Program-made: the position numbers and the translations under genes
The notes under the pieces: generated by a model
Told to the model about the DNA's origin: nothing
The model's input: the letters and a program-made list of their open reading frames with translations, nothing else
The model's database searches: none
In this document: positions 9,130-20,229 of the stretch, piece by piece
Numbering within the stretch: position 1 is the stretch's first letter
Layout: each line of letters begins with the position of its first letter
Assembly: GCA_022844345.1 (NCBI GenBank)
Contig: JALHLU010000016.1
Location: 20,281 to 84,280, forward strand
Reading direction: 5' to 3'
Length of the DNA stretch: 64,000 nucleotides
Source of the DNA: Hyphomonadaceae bacterium
GTDB lineage: Bacteria; Pseudomonadota; Alphaproteobacteria; Caulobacterales; Hyphomonadaceae

Positions 9130-10028
9130 TGATGATCGCCGCTCCCGGCCAGAACGCCGAAACACTGCAGCGCGCCGCCATCAAGGGCCGCTCGCTGTGG
9201 GACGACACACGCCGCCGCCTGCTTGCCAACAAGGCGGCCGTCGCGGGCGCCGTCGTGCTGACGCTCTTTGTTCTGATCGCCGTTATCGGCCCGTTCCTCT
9301 GGCCGCACAACTATTCGCACCAGTACACTGACCGCTTGGCCCTTTCGCCGACGCTTGAGAACATGCACTGGCTGGGCACAGACATCGTCGGCCGCGACCT
9401 GGTCGCCCGGCTCCTCGTGGGGCTGCAGATATCACTGGCTGTCGGCGCGATCGCAACGTTCGTGTCACTGGTCATCGGCGTCGCCTGGGGCGCCATCGCC
9501 GGCTTTGCTGGCGGGCGCGTCGACCAGATCATGATGCGCTTTGTTGATGTGCTTTACGCCGTCCCGTTCATCTTCTTCGTCATTCTGGTCACTGTCGTCT
9601 TCGGGCGTTCGATCTTCCTGATCTTCCTCGCCATCGGCGCGGTCGAGTGGATGACGATGGCCCGCATCGTGCGGGGACAGACGCTGGCGCTGAAACAGAA
9701 GGAATTCGTCGAGGCCGCGCGCGCCTCGGGCGTGAAGCCGTTTGGCATCATCCTGCGCCACATCCTGCCCAACCTGCTGGGCCCGGTGGCGGTCTATGTC
9801 ACGCTGACCCTGCCGGTGGTGATCCTTCAGGAAAGCTTCCTCTCCTTCATCGGCCTTGGGGTGAACGAGCCGCTGACCTCGCTGGGCCAGCTTATCTCCG
9901 ACGGCCAGAAGGAACCAAGCGCACCCTGGCTGCTGATCGCGCCCGCGATCGTCATGGTGGTCACGCTGTTCTCGTTGAACTTCATCGGAGACGGCCTGCG
10001 CGACGCTTTCGATCCGAAGGATCGCTAG
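9126..10028 (+). CDS. Peptide ABC transporter permease, DppC/OppC type
   Basis: The second permease of the importer, 300 residues. It has the cytoplasmic N-terminus with RRLLANKAAVAGAVVL of OppC proteins, the family motif HWLGTDIVGRDLVARLL before the core, six helices, and the EAA loop VEAARASGVKPFGIILRHILPN (written here in part as a feature of the loop between helices 4 and 5). The start is one of three ATGs in a row at 9126-9134, and 9126 overlaps the stop of the first permease. No OppD/OppF ATPase gene follows; the convergent neighbour shares a CTAG in which both genes find their stop codons. Confidence 0.92.
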   Translation: MMMIAAPGQNAETLQRAAIKGRSLWDDTRRRLLANKAAVAGAVVLTLFVLIAVIGPFLWPHNYSHQYTDRLALSPTLENMHWLGTDIVGRDLVARLLVGLQISLAVGAIATFVSLVIGVAWGAIAGFAGGRVDQIMMRFVDVLYAVPFIFFVILVTVVFGRSIFLIFLAIGAVEWMTMARIVRGQTLALKQKEFVEAARASGVKPFGIILRHILPNLLGPVAVYVTLTLPVVILQESFLSFIGLGVNEPLTSLGQLISDGQKEPSAPWLLIAPAIVMVVTLFSLNFIGDGLRDAFDPKDR

Positions 10029-10585
10029 CCAGGGCATACGCGCGAGGCCAGCGCCTCGCCCGCCAGCCTTTCGGCAACCGTGCGCGCCGTCAGGTCGAAG
10101 GCGGCCTCGGCCAGCTTGTCCCCGGCGCCAGCTTTCTTAAGCGTGATCGTCAGCATCTTAGGCCATTGCTGGCGCAGGGCCTGGGCCAGCAGGCTGTCGC
10201 CTTTGCCCGCTTCCGATCCGCGCCAAGTGATCACGCGACCATCAAGACGCGCTTCCACGCTGACTTCCGACAGGTCTGGCGCGCGGCCAACGTCCGGATC
10301 CGAGAAGCGTGTGATCGAGACGATGGCGGCTTCAGGCCCGGCTAGCGCGCCGCGCGCAAAAGGGAAATCCAGCATCAGGGATGGGCGGGCGAAATGATCG
10401 GTCTCAAGGCCTTCGCCTTCAACGCGCTCGACAATCCAGGTCGCCGTGTCGCCGGCTGGATTGGTCGCAACGAACACTTCGCCAACATTGCCCTTCGCGC
10501 TGCCCTCGCAGGCCTGCGCCAGCGCGGGCGCGGCAAACCAGGCCAAAGCCGCCAACCAGATCGCGAAGAAAACCGCGGAGCGCAT
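10025..10585 (-). CDS. Secreted protein of unknown function
   Basis: Not recognised. A 186-residue protein with a clear signal peptide (MRSAVFFAIWLAALAWFAAPALA, cleavage probably before QACEG) and two cysteines, C26 and one three residues from the C-terminus, which could form a disulfide. The mature part is mixed alpha/beta with an immunoglobulin-like look in places (TATWIVERVEGEG, VSVEARLDGRVITWRG). It lies between the permeases and the binding protein of the peptide importer but on the opposite strand, so no functional link is implied. Confidence 0.75.
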   Translation of the reverse strand: MRSAVFFAIWLAALAWFAAPALAQACEGSAKGNVGEVFVATNPAGDTATWIVERVEGEGLETDHFARPSLMLDFPFARGALAGPEAAIVSITRFSDPDVGRAPDLSEVSVEARLDGRVITWRGSEAGKGDSLLAQALRQQWPKMLTITLKKAGAGDKLAEAAFDLTARTVAERLAGEALASRVCPG

Positions 10586-10655
10586 AAGCGGAGGATACGG
10601 CCGGCTCAGGCCCCGCGTCCACGATCAGATGCAGTACCGCTCCCGCCCAGCCGAT

Positions 10656-11198
10656 CTACTTGACGCGCTTCACGCGCACGGCGGTCTTGTCCGCCGGCTT
10701 CAGGAAAAAGCTTCCCATCGCGGCCCGGCGAATCTCTCCGTCGAACGGTGCTGAGGGAAGCAAGCGCAGCGCCACCGAGTCGGTCTGGTCCCAGATCTGC
10801 CCGTCACCAAGGGTGAAGCGGAACTTGCCGTTCTGACGCTTCTCCGCAGCGACGATGGTCACGGCAACCCGATCAAGTTCCGGCGCCGGCTCTGCCGGCG
10901 CGGCAGCGCCTGTCACCGCGCTGGTGACAGCGCTCGCCTGCGCCGCCGGACTGAGGCCGAAGGCATCCTTCTCGGCCTGCTGGATCTGCGCCCGGCTAAC
11001 CACGGCGACATCGCCGGAAGCCTGCGCCTGCTTCATCGTCGCGACGGCAGCATCGAAACAGGCGAGCCGCGCGCCCGATTCCGCAATGCTGGAGCAGGCA
11101 TACACCTTGTCGATCTCGCTCTCCTGAGCCTGGCTGGCTCCGGATAAAAGCAATGACGCGCCCAGCGCGCCTACGGCCAACAATAACGCTACCCGCAT
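10656..11198 (-). CDS. Periplasmic protein with CFDA motif, unknown function
   Basis: Not recognised as a named family. ATG 11198 is chosen because the 180-residue protein then begins with a signal peptide (MRVALLLAVGALGASLLLSG, cleavage near ASQAQE). Next comes ACSSIAESGARLACFDAAV, a two-cysteine segment of a type common in proteobacterial periplasmic proteins, including some type VI secretion accessories. The C-terminal half (VAVTIVAAEKRQNGKFRF...QIWDQTDSVALRLLP) looks like a small beta-barrel. It may share a transcript with the secreted protein downstream (70-bp gap). Confidence 0.75.
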   Translation of the reverse strand: MRVALLLAVGALGASLLLSGASQAQESEIDKVYACSSIAESGARLACFDAAVATMKQAQASGDVAVVSRAQIQQAEKDAFGLSPAAQASAVTSAVTGAAAPAEPAPELDRVAVTIVAAEKRQNGKFRFTLGDGQIWDQTDSVALRLLPSAPFDGEIRRAAMGSFFLKPADKTAVRVKRVK

Positions 11199-11357
11199 CC
11201 GGTTTTCTGCCCTGTTTGTTCCGTCGATGGAAATGTCTTCCAATCAACGCCAGTCTGACGCTAGTTTCCGTTCCGGAAAAGCCTGCGATTGGCAAGGCCC
11301 TGCATTCCCCTGCAGAAACAGGGAACCGGGCCAGTATCGTGGCACAGGAGGACATAG

Positions 11358-12962
11358 ATGCGTTCGAGACCCCGGATTCTGGCCGGAGCCATTGCGGCGG
11401 CATTGCTGCTTGCGGGTTGCGGCGGCGGCAGCACAAGCGAGGGCGGTGAGCGATTCACCCGCGGCATCGGCGCAGACCCCAAGTCGATCGACCCGCACCG
11501 GGTGGAGGGAACCTGGGCCAACGACGTGATCGGGGACATGTTCATCGGCCTGTTCACCGAGGACGCGAAAGCCCTGCCCGTACCCGGCGTCGCGGAGAGC
11601 TGGGTCATTTCCGATGACCAGAAAACCTGGACGTTCAAGCTCAAGCAGACCAAGTGGTCCGATGGCGCGCCGCTTACGGCGCATGACTTCGTCTTCGGCT
11701 TCCGCCGCCTTTTCGATCCTGCAGCGAAAGTTGCAGGGGCGGCCTATGACTCGGTCCAGTATGGCATTCTGAACGGCAAGGCGGTCGCCGAGGGAACGAT
11801 GCCGGTTGACCAGGTCGGCGTGACGGCGATCGACGACTACACGCTGGAAATGAAACTCGAATACCCGATGCCCTACCTGCCGGGTCTGCTGAAGCATTAC
11901 ACGTCCTTCCCGATCCCGAAGCACGCCGTCGAGAAATTTGGCGCCGACTGGACCAAGCCGGAGAACCTCGTCGTCAACGGCCCCTACAAGCTTGCTGAAT
12001 GGCGCACAGGCGACTTCCTCCGCTCGGTGAAGAACCCGGAGTTCGACGGGGTCGAGGACATCTGCTTCAGCGAAGTCGTCTACCTGCCGGAAGCAGACCA
12101 TTCCGCCATGGTTCGCCGGGCCCGGGCCGGCGAGATCGACATGAACAATTCCTTCCCGTCGGGCCAACTGGAGAAGACCAACCAGGACCTGCCGGGCTGG
12201 CCGCGCATCGCGCCGATGATGGCCACGACCTTCATCATCGCCGACATGAAGAAGGCGCCATTCGGTGACGCCCGCGTTCGCAAGGCCCTCGCCCTTGCAG
12301 TTGATCGCGAGCACATCACCAACAATATCCTGAAGTCGGGCCAGCTGCCCGCCTACTCTTTCGTGCCGCCATCGATCGCGAACTACACGCCGGCGGAATT
12401 CGAATGGAAGAACATGCCGCGCAACGAGCGCCTTGCGCTTGCAAGATCGCTCCTCGAACAGGCGGGGTTCGGACCATCGAAACCCTTGGCGTTCGAGTAC
12501 ATCTACAGGTCCACGGGCGACAATCCGCGGATCGCCACGGTCGTTCAGGAAAATTTCAGCTCGATCGCAGAGTGGGTGAAGCCGGAAATCCGGATCGTAG
12601 ATACTGCGGCGCTCTACGACCAACTCAAAGCCAAGAACTTCACGATCAGCGACGCCGGCTGGTCAGCAGACTACAACGACGCCAACAACTTCCTCTACCT
12701 GTTCGACTCGCGCACTGGCGCCATGAACTATGGCCAGTATGAGAACCCTGCCTTCGACGCATTGCTCGACCAGGCGAATGTGGAGCTCGATACCGCGCGG
12801 CGCGCCGACCTCATGCGCCAGGCGGAAGCAATCCTGCTCGCTGATGCGGCAGTGATCCCCGTGCTGATCCGCGTCACGCAGGACATCGTCTCGCCGAACA
12901 TCACCGGCTATGAGGACAACCCGGAAGACATCCATCGCACCCGCTACATGTGCCGGAAGTAA
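11358..12962 (+). CDS. Peptide ABC transporter substrate-binding lipoprotein, family 5
   Basis: The extracytoplasmic solute-binding protein of an oligopeptide importer. It is a lipoprotein (lipobox LLAGC at residues 18-22) of 534 residues, typical for family 5 (OppA/DppA). The N-terminal GADPKSIDPHRVEG, the repeat-like SWVISDDQKTWTFKLKQ and SDGAPLTAHDFVFGFRR are family signatures. AGGAGG sits 7-8 bp before the ATG. It most likely feeds the two permeases at 8.1-10.0 kb, though two opposite-strand genes lie between them. A strong hairpin terminator follows. Confidence 0.93.
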   Translation: MRSRPRILAGAIAAALLLAGCGGGSTSEGGERFTRGIGADPKSIDPHRVEGTWANDVIGDMFIGLFTEDAKALPVPGVAESWVISDDQKTWTFKLKQTKWSDGAPLTAHDFVFGFRRLFDPAAKVAGAAYDSVQYGILNGKAVAEGTMPVDQVGVTAIDDYTLEMKLEYPMPYLPGLLKHYTSFPIPKHAVEKFGADWTKPENLVVNGPYKLAEWRTGDFLRSVKNPEFDGVEDICFSEVVYLPEADHSAMVRRARAGEIDMNNSFPSGQLEKTNQDLPGWPRIAPMMATTFIIADMKKAPFGDARVRKALALAVDREHITNNILKSGQLPAYSFVPPSIANYTPAEFEWKNMPRNERLALARSLLEQAGFGPSKPLAFEYIYRSTGDNPRIATVVQENFSSIAEWVKPEIRIVDTAALYDQLKAKNFTISDAGWSADYNDANNFLYLFDSRTGAMNYGQYENPAFDALLDQANVELDTARRADLMRQAEAILLADAAVIPVLIRVTQDIVSPNITGYEDNPEDIHRTRYMCRK

Positions 12963-12984
12963 CCGGCCGATATACCGAAAAGCG

Positions 12985-13013
12985 AAAGGCCCGGGTTCAT
13001 GCCCGGGCCTTTT
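12985..13013. terminator. Rho-independent terminator, bidirectional
   Basis: A perfect 11-bp stem (AAAGGCCCGGG and its complement) with a 6-nt loop, with T-runs readable on both strands. It lies between the convergent solute-binding protein gene and the DUF1499 gene and can serve both. Confidence 0.85.
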
Positions 13014-13029
13014 CATTTGTCCGGACAGA

Positions 13030-13841
13030 TCACCGGAGCTGAAGCGCCATTTCGTCGATGATCTGCTTCACCTGGGCTGCGTTCTCGCCCATGTCGTGGC
13101 CGGCGAGGCGGCTGGTGGAGCGTACGTCAATGCGCGTGGCGTCGCCCTCGCGGACAAGACGGATCGCCACGTCGTAGGCGAGATCATACCAGGGCGAGTG
13201 GTAGACAGCCTCCATCACGCCGCCGCGCGGATTGTTGACGGTCACCTGCCAGCCAAGCCGCTGCGCCGATTTCACCGCCTGCGCTGCTGCCTCCGCCACG
13301 GACTGTTTCACGATGAGCGGTTTGAGATGTCCGTAGACCGCAGCCTGAGCTTCGGCATAGCGGAGGCCGCTCCACTCTCTCTGGCCCTCAGGGATGAGCG
13401 CGTCGTCACGAACGCGGATCGCGTTCAGCTTCGCGCGCTCGCGCAGCGTGGCCTCGGTGAAGGCGACAGGGCGTGTCCAGTCCGTCTGCACGTCGTTGAT
13501 GGGCGGCAGCGCCGCGATCAGGACGGTGCGATTGTAGAGACTGCCCGCAGCCATGCCGGCCGGGATCATGATCGCCAGCGCCACAATGCCGGCGCGATGC
13601 TTCCGCCCGATCAGAGACAGCAGCAGGCCGATGGCGCCCGCAACAACCGCTCCAAGCATCACCCACATCGCACCGTGCTGGACGCCGTTGCGCGCTCCAT
13701 CAAGGTCGACGACGCCCACGCGGAATAGCGTCGGCCCCGCAACCAGCAGCACGCCGCCGATCGCCAGCAGCACCAACCCAAGCACAAGAACGGCGACCCG
13801 CGGGCCGCCGCTCCAGTTCTTCCTTGCGGCGCTGCCGTCGC

Positions 13842-13845
<4 letters not shown>
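13030..13845 (-). CDS. DUF1499 domain membrane protein
   Basis: A 271-residue protein with three membrane helices in its N-terminal half (about residues 17-38, 58-78 and 86-105), followed by a DUF1499 domain: [18 protein letters not shown] at the start and [19 protein letters not shown] near the end. DUF1499 proteins are widespread in alphaproteobacteria and of unknown function. The start overlaps the stop of the acyl-CoA ligase gene as ATGA, so it is the second gene of that operon. Confidence 0.88.
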
Positions 13846-15599
<1,754 letters not shown>

Positions 15600-15695
15600 G
15601 TGACCGCCTCCCGTGCGTGTGCGCTTCACTTGCGCTATCGTGGCCTTTCTTAGACGGCGTCAGGTGACGCTGCAATTCTCGGGAAGCGCTGAACC

Positions 15696-16595
15696 ATGCG
15701 ATCCGGCTGGAAAACGACAGTTTTCACCGTATTGTTTGCCGCATGTGCGGGCGCGATAGTTGTTGCGTCCGCCCCGGCCGCCCGCGGGCAGCCCACGCCT
15801 GACGCGCGCCTTAGCTGCGAAAATGCCGGCCCGACGCCAGCAACCCTGCCCGGCGCGCAGACATTCGTTTACGCTACGACGCCTGCGCGCGACCTTCGTC
15901 TGCATGTCTTCAGCCCGGCAAATGCCGCGACCGCGCATCCGGCGATCATGTTCTTCTTTGGCGGCGGATGGCGCACGGGCTCCCCGGTTGTTTTCGCTGA
16001 CCGCGCACGAAAACTGGCAGCTGAGGGCTATGTCGCCATCGTTCCCGACTATCGCGTTTCCTGCCGCGACCAGACGACCGCAATCGATTCCGCTGCAGAC
16101 GCGACCTCCGTACACCAGTGGCTGCTCGCCAATGCCGCCAGCCTCAGGGTCGATACGACGCGAATTGTCCTGTCCGGCGGGTCTGCAGGCGCCCATATCG
16201 GCCTCACCGCCGCGCTGAAGGCGGCGCCCGACCAGCGGCCTGCCGCTCTTGTCCTCTTCAACCCGGCGGTCGACCTCGTCTCCATTGCCGGTCGAATCAA
16301 TCTGACCGCTGAAACCGCCGCGCCGGTCTCGCCCAGCGTCCTGCCGCTCGATGGGGCTCCGCCCACCTTTATCGTCCACGGCGATGCCGATGACACAGTC
16401 CCGATCCAGACCGTCCGCGATTTCTGTGCGCGCATGTCGGCCGCCGGCCGCCACTGCGAACTGAAGGAATATGCGGGCAAGCCCCACGGCTTCTTCCAGA
16501 GCCGCGCGGCGGACCCCGCGCTCGGCGGCGCTTCGCCCTACGATGAGACGCTTTCCCAAGCCATCGCATTCCTGAAGGCTGTGGGGATTCATTGA
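15696..16595 (+). CDS. Exported alpha/beta hydrolase (acetyl-esterase-like)
   Basis: A 299-residue secreted esterase-like protein with a signal peptide (to about residue 31). The oxyanion strand FFFGGGWRTGS replaces the usual HGGG, the nucleophile elbow is GGSAGA with S163, the acid is probably D232 in HGDADDTVP, and the base H264 in GKPHGFF. This combination is typical of the BD-FAE/hormone-sensitive-lipase-like esterases. The mature protein has four cysteines. It stands alone, divergent from the acyl-CoA ligase gene 96 bp away. Confidence 0.88.
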   Translation: MRSGWKTTVFTVLFAACAGAIVVASAPAARGQPTPDARLSCENAGPTPATLPGAQTFVYATTPARDLRLHVFSPANAATAHPAIMFFFGGGWRTGSPVVFADRARKLAAEGYVAIVPDYRVSCRDQTTAIDSAADATSVHQWLLANAASLRVDTTRIVLSGGSAGAHIGLTAALKAAPDQRPAALVLFNPAVDLVSIAGRINLTAETAAPVSPSVLPLDGAPPTFIVHGDADDTVPIQTVRDFCARMSAAGRHCELKEYAGKPHGFFQSRAADPALGGASPYDETLSQAIAFLKAVGIH

Positions 16596-16726
16596 TTGCC
16601 AATCCCGCCCGAGCCCAAAGGGCGAGGCGCCGGAGCCGAAGTGGTTGAAGTCTGAGTACGCAGCCCCCCGGGTTTCCCCATTCGCTGTCTCGCGCTATCG
16701 AAGACGCTCAGATTGCGGAAGCCGCC

Positions 16727-17686
16727 ATGCGCCTCGCCTGCCTCCTTGCCGCGTCCGTCCTCGCGCTTGCCGCTTGCGGCGGAGAGACCGACCCAACCGC
16801 GACAGCTTCCACCGAGGCGATCGAACCGGCCGGCGCGAACCCGGACGAGATGGTTGTGAAGATGATGCTGCCCGACAGGCTGGATTGCCTGCGGGAATCC
16901 GGCGGCGTGCTGGTGGTCGGCCATCGCGGCGGACCAACGCGGGATTATCCCGAGAACGCCATCGAGACCTTCCAACGCACCTTTGACGCGGGCACGCGCG
17001 CGATGGAGATTGACGTCCGCGTGACGAAGGACGGCCACCTTGTCCTGATGCACGACGAGGACCTGGACCGCACGACCACGGGAACGGGCCTGGTCGCCGA
17101 TCACACACTTGCCGATATCCAGAAGCTGTTCCTCGAAACCTACAGCAGGACCACCGAATTCCACCCGCCAACGCTGGGTGACGCTCTGGAATGGGCCGTG
17201 AAGACGGGCGCGATCGTGAAGATCGACAAGAAACGCGAGACGCCCTACGCGCCAATCATCGCCGCCATTCGCGATGCGAAGGCGGAGAACAACGCCATCG
17301 TGATCACCTATACCGACGATCAGGCTGTCGAGGTTCACACCATGGCGTCCGAGCTCGTTATCTCCGCCACCATCCGCAATTCCGGCCAGCTGGACGAGCT
17401 GATCGAGCGCGGCGTCTATGCCGACCGCCTCGTGGCGTGGACCGAGACAGACACGCCAAAGCCCGAGCTCTGGAAGGCGCTGGCGGCCAGGGGCCTCGAG
17501 GCGGATTTCGGCACGCTGGGCCCGCGCGCGTCCTCGCTGGATACCCGGTATTGGGAGGACGATGACGGGTCTGAGTACACCGAACTCGTCGCCGGCGGCC
17601 TCACCATGGTGAGCACCGACATCACAGATAAGGTCGCGCGCCAGCTCGCACCGTTGCGGGCCAAGGCAGCCGAATGCGGGCTGTAG
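16727..17686 (+). CDS. Glycerophosphodiester phosphodiesterase, lipoprotein
   Basis: Hydrolyses glycerophosphodiesters to glycerol-3-phosphate and an alcohol. It is exported and lipid-anchored (lipobox LAAC, Cys17). The GDPD catalytic set is visible: HRG at 66-68, PENAIETF, E94 and D96 in MEIDVRVTKDG, and H109 in MHDEDLDRTTTG. At 319 residues it is of normal length. No transporter for the product lies nearby; the gene appears to be a single transcription unit. Confidence 0.92.
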   Translation: MRLACLLAASVLALAACGGETDPTATASTEAIEPAGANPDEMVVKMMLPDRLDCLRESGGVLVVGHRGGPTRDYPENAIETFQRTFDAGTRAMEIDVRVTKDGHLVLMHDEDLDRTTTGTGLVADHTLADIQKLFLETYSRTTEFHPPTLGDALEWAVKTGAIVKIDKKRETPYAPIIAAIRDAKAENNAIVITYTDDQAVEVHTMASELVISATIRNSGQLDELIERGVYADRLVAWTETDTPKPELWKALAARGLEADFGTLGPRASSLDTRYWEDDDGSEYTELVAGGLTMVSTDITDKVARQLAPLRAKAAECGL

Positions 17687-17793
17687 GCCGGGCTTGCTGA
17701 GACCTGGCGTCTGCCCGTTCGCACGCCACTGCCAAGTCGTGACCCGCGACTCGCATTTCATCGCGGCACATAGGTAACCGGTGTCAGGAATTG

Positions 17794-17825
17794 TAGGGAC
17801 AACAGAGATGCGGAAAGTGTCCCTA
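17794..17825. repeat. Inverted repeat TAGGGACA-N16-TGTCCCTA
   Basis: Two perfect 8-bp arms 16 bp apart in an otherwise gene-free region. The arms resemble the ends of some insertion sequences, so this may be the remains of one, or a hairpin at the end of the GDPD transcript; there is no T-run. The origin is not settled. Confidence 0.35.
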
Positions 17826-17850
17826 ACGGTCCAACTGGTATCGAGCGCTA

Positions 17851-17867
17851 CTGTTGCGTCGCAACAG
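17851..17867. promoter_or_regulatory. Palindrome CTGTTGC-GTC-GCAACAG, possible operator
   Basis: A perfect 7-3-7 inverted repeat about 450 bp before the PEP carboxykinase start. Its size and symmetry suit a dimeric regulator, but it is far from the gene and no matching regulator is identified. Confidence 0.3.
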
Positions 17868-18318
17868 CGCAAGACTCTTTCGGCAATGAGCGCATGGATG
17901 AAGGATTGCTTGCGAAAGCTGTCCTGCCGCGCACGCGCACATCTTCGTTAAGCGCCTGCGTTTGCTGCGGCGCGGCGACGCACGGCGCCAAGATTTCACT
18001 CGACCACGGCCCCCCCGGCTGGGTAATTGAGCACGCCGCGAACGGTTAGCGGCTGCGTACGCCGACGGGCGGCGCTGTGAGCAGACTCGTTGTTAACTCG
18101 GGCTGGCTGGCGAAATCCCTTCAGGATGGCGCAGCTGTCTGAATTCGGCGGAGGCGGGAGTGATACTCGCGCCGCCGGGATCGAAAGGGCCGCGGTGGCA
18201 CAAGTCCTGCTTTTTGGTTGAGGTTTAGCTGGGCGGCGTATTGCGTCGCTCGTTCGGCATTCGCGAAGCCAGAGTCTCTTCCGGGTGCGGTTGGCTGGGT
18301 TGTAGTGGGAACTATTAA

Positions 18319-20175
18319 ATGAAGACGAGCGAAGCCCTGGTGAAGTCCAAGGAATCCTCTGGACACGCCGGGTCGATCCCCGGCCTCGATTCCGCCCCGA
18401 CGCGCCACGCGAAGCTGATCGCCTGGGTTCGCGAGATCGCCGCCCTGACCAAGCCTGACCGCGTTCACTGGTGCGACGGCTCGGACGCGGAGTTCGACGC
18501 CATCACCGCCGAGCTGATCGCGCTGGGCACGCTGAAGCGCCTCAACCCCGCCAAGCGCCCGAACTCGTACTACGCCGTTTCCGATCCGCGCGATGTCGCC
18601 CGGGTCGAAAGCCGCACCTTCATTTGCTCGAAGAAGCAGGAAGACGCTGGCCCGCTGAACAACTGGGCCGAGCCTTCCGAGATGCGCGCCAAGCTGGATG
18701 CGCTGTTCGACGGCTGCATGCGTGGCCGCACGATGTATGTCGTGCCGTTCTGCATGGGCCCGCTGGGCTCGAAGATTTCGGCGCTGGGCGTCGAGATCAC
18801 GGACTCGGGTTACGTCGCCATCTCGATGCGCGTGATGACCCGGATGGGCCGCGCGGCGCTGGAAGAAATGGGCGATGATGGCTTTTTCGTTCCCGCCGTT
18901 CACACGCTGGGCGCGCCGCTGGCGCCGGGACAGAAAGATGTTCCGTGGCCCTGCAATGACGACAAGTACATCGTCCACTATCCCGAGACCCGCGAGATCT
19001 GGTCTTACGGTTCGGGCTATGGCGGCAACGCTCTCCTTGGCAAGAAATGCTATGCATTGCGCATCGCATCCGTGATGGCGCGCGATGAGGGTTGGCTGGC
19101 CGAGCACATGCTCATCCTCAAGCTGACTTCGCCTGAAGGCGTCGTGAAATTCGTCGCGGCGGCATTCCCGTCGGCCTGCGGCAAGACCAACCTTGCGATG
19201 CTCGAGCCGACGCTCGCGGGCTGGAAGGCCGAGACGATCGGCGATGACATCGCCTGGATGCGCTTTGGCGATGATGGCCAGCTCTATGCGATCAACCCGG
19301 AAGCCGGCTTCTTCGGCGTCGCGCCGGGAACGTCTGCGGAGACCAACAAGAACGCGCTCGAAAGCTGCGCCAAGAATACTGTCTTCACCAACGTTGCGCT
19401 GACCGCTGATGGCGACGTGTGGTGGGAAGGCATGACCAAGACGCCGCCGGAAGGTCTGACCGACTGGCGCGGCCGCGCGTGGAGCCCGGCGATGGGCGAG
19501 CCTGCGGCTCACCCGAACGCCCGCTTCGCCTGCCCGGCTGGGCAGTGCCCGGTGATCGCGCCGGAGTGGGAGAACCCCGCTGGCGTTCCGATCTCCGCGA
19601 TCCTGTTCGGCGGCCGCCGCGCTTCGGCTGTTCCGCTAGTGACGGAAGCCTATGACTGGGAGCATGGGGTTTTCATGGGCTCGACCGTCGCCTCGGAAGG
19701 CACGGCGGCCGCTGAAAACAAGGTGGGCGAACTGCGTCGTGATCCGTTCGCGATGCTTCCTTTCTGCGGTTACAACATGGCCGACTATTTCGGTCACTGG
19801 CTGCGCATGGGCCAGAAGGCCGGCGCGAAACTTCCGCGCATCTATTTCGTCAACTGGTTCCGCAAGGACCGGAACGGCAAGTTCATCTGGCCGGGCTTTG
19901 GCGAGAACAGCCGCGTGCTGAAGTGGATCGTTGATCGCCTGGAAGGCAAGGCCGCCGCCAACGACACGGCCATCGGCCGCGTGCCCGCGAAATCCTCGCT
20001 CGACGTTTCGGGCCTCTCGCTCACCGACGAACAGCTCGACGAGCTGCTTGGCGTGAACCACGAGATCTGGCGCGATGAAGCTTCCAAGATTCCGGAGTTC
20101 TTCGAGAAGTTCGGCGACCGCCTGCCGCAGGCGCTGTGGGACCAGCACAAGGGCCTCACGCAACGGCTGGGCTGA
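18319..20175 (+). CDS. pckG: Phosphoenolpyruvate carboxykinase (GTP)
   Basis: Converts oxaloacetate and GTP to phosphoenolpyruvate, the entry step of gluconeogenesis, in the cytoplasm. At 618 residues it is the GTP type: the P-loop is PSACGKTN (about 284-291) with the hallmark reactive cysteine, preceded by the [19 protein letters not shown] region and followed by [12 protein letters not shown]. Many alphaproteobacteria carry the shorter ATP-type enzyme instead, so the GTP type is of mild taxonomic interest. The ribosome site is weak (GGGAA). The gene has its own long leader region and a strong terminator. Confidence 0.95.
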   Translation: MKTSEALVKSKESSGHAGSIPGLDSAPTRHAKLIAWVREIAALTKPDRVHWCDGSDAEFDAITAELIALGTLKRLNPAKRPNSYYAVSDPRDVARVESRTFICSKKQEDAGPLNNWAEPSEMRAKLDALFDGCMRGRTMYVVPFCMGPLGSKISALGVEITDSGYVAISMRVMTRMGRAALEEMGDDGFFVPAVHTLGAPLAPGQKDVPWPCNDDKYIVHYPETREIWSYGSGYGGNALLGKKCYALRIASVMARDEGWLAEHMLILKLTSPEGVVKFVAAAFPSACGKTNLAMLEPTLAGWKAETIGDDIAWMRFGDDGQLYAINPEAGFFGVAPGTSAETNKNALESCAKNTVFTNVALTADGDVWWEGMTKTPPEGLTDWRGRAWSPAMGEPAAHPNARFACPAGQCPVIAPEWENPAGVPISAILFGGRRASAVPLVTEAYDWEHGVFMGSTVASEGTAAAENKVGELRRDPFAMLPFCGYNMADYFGHWLRMGQKAGAKLPRIYFVNWFRKDRNGKFIWPGFGENSRVLKWIVDRLEGKAAANDTAIGRVPAKSSLDVSGLSLTDEQLDELLGVNHEIWRDEASKIPEFFEKFGDRLPQALWDQHKGLTQRLG

Positions 20176-20198
20176 TCGCTCTCAGTTTCTCGATCCTG

Positions 20199-20226
20199 AA
20201 GGCCCGCTCGCAAGAGCGGGCCTTTT
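20199..20226 (+). terminator. Rho-independent terminator after pckG
   Basis: Perfect 11-bp stem AAGGCCCGCTC with loop GCAA and a T-run (CCTTTT). It lies between the convergent pckG and HAD genes. Confidence 0.85.
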
Positions 20227-20229
20227 GAT

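Larger units (their letters stand above)
17687..18318. other. Long gene-free region upstream of PEP carboxykinase
   Basis: About 630 bp without a supported gene. It holds two inverted repeats (17794-17825 and 17851-17867, listed separately) and presumably the promoter of the PEP carboxykinase gene; no convincing -35/-10 pair was found. A weak open frame on the minus strand runs through the 3' part but is antisense to the carboxykinase. Confidence 0.5.

Noticed and set aside
18121..19512. A 463-codon minus-strand frame opposite pckG
   Set aside because: Antisense to a fully conserved enzyme; His/Arg-rich and without domain.
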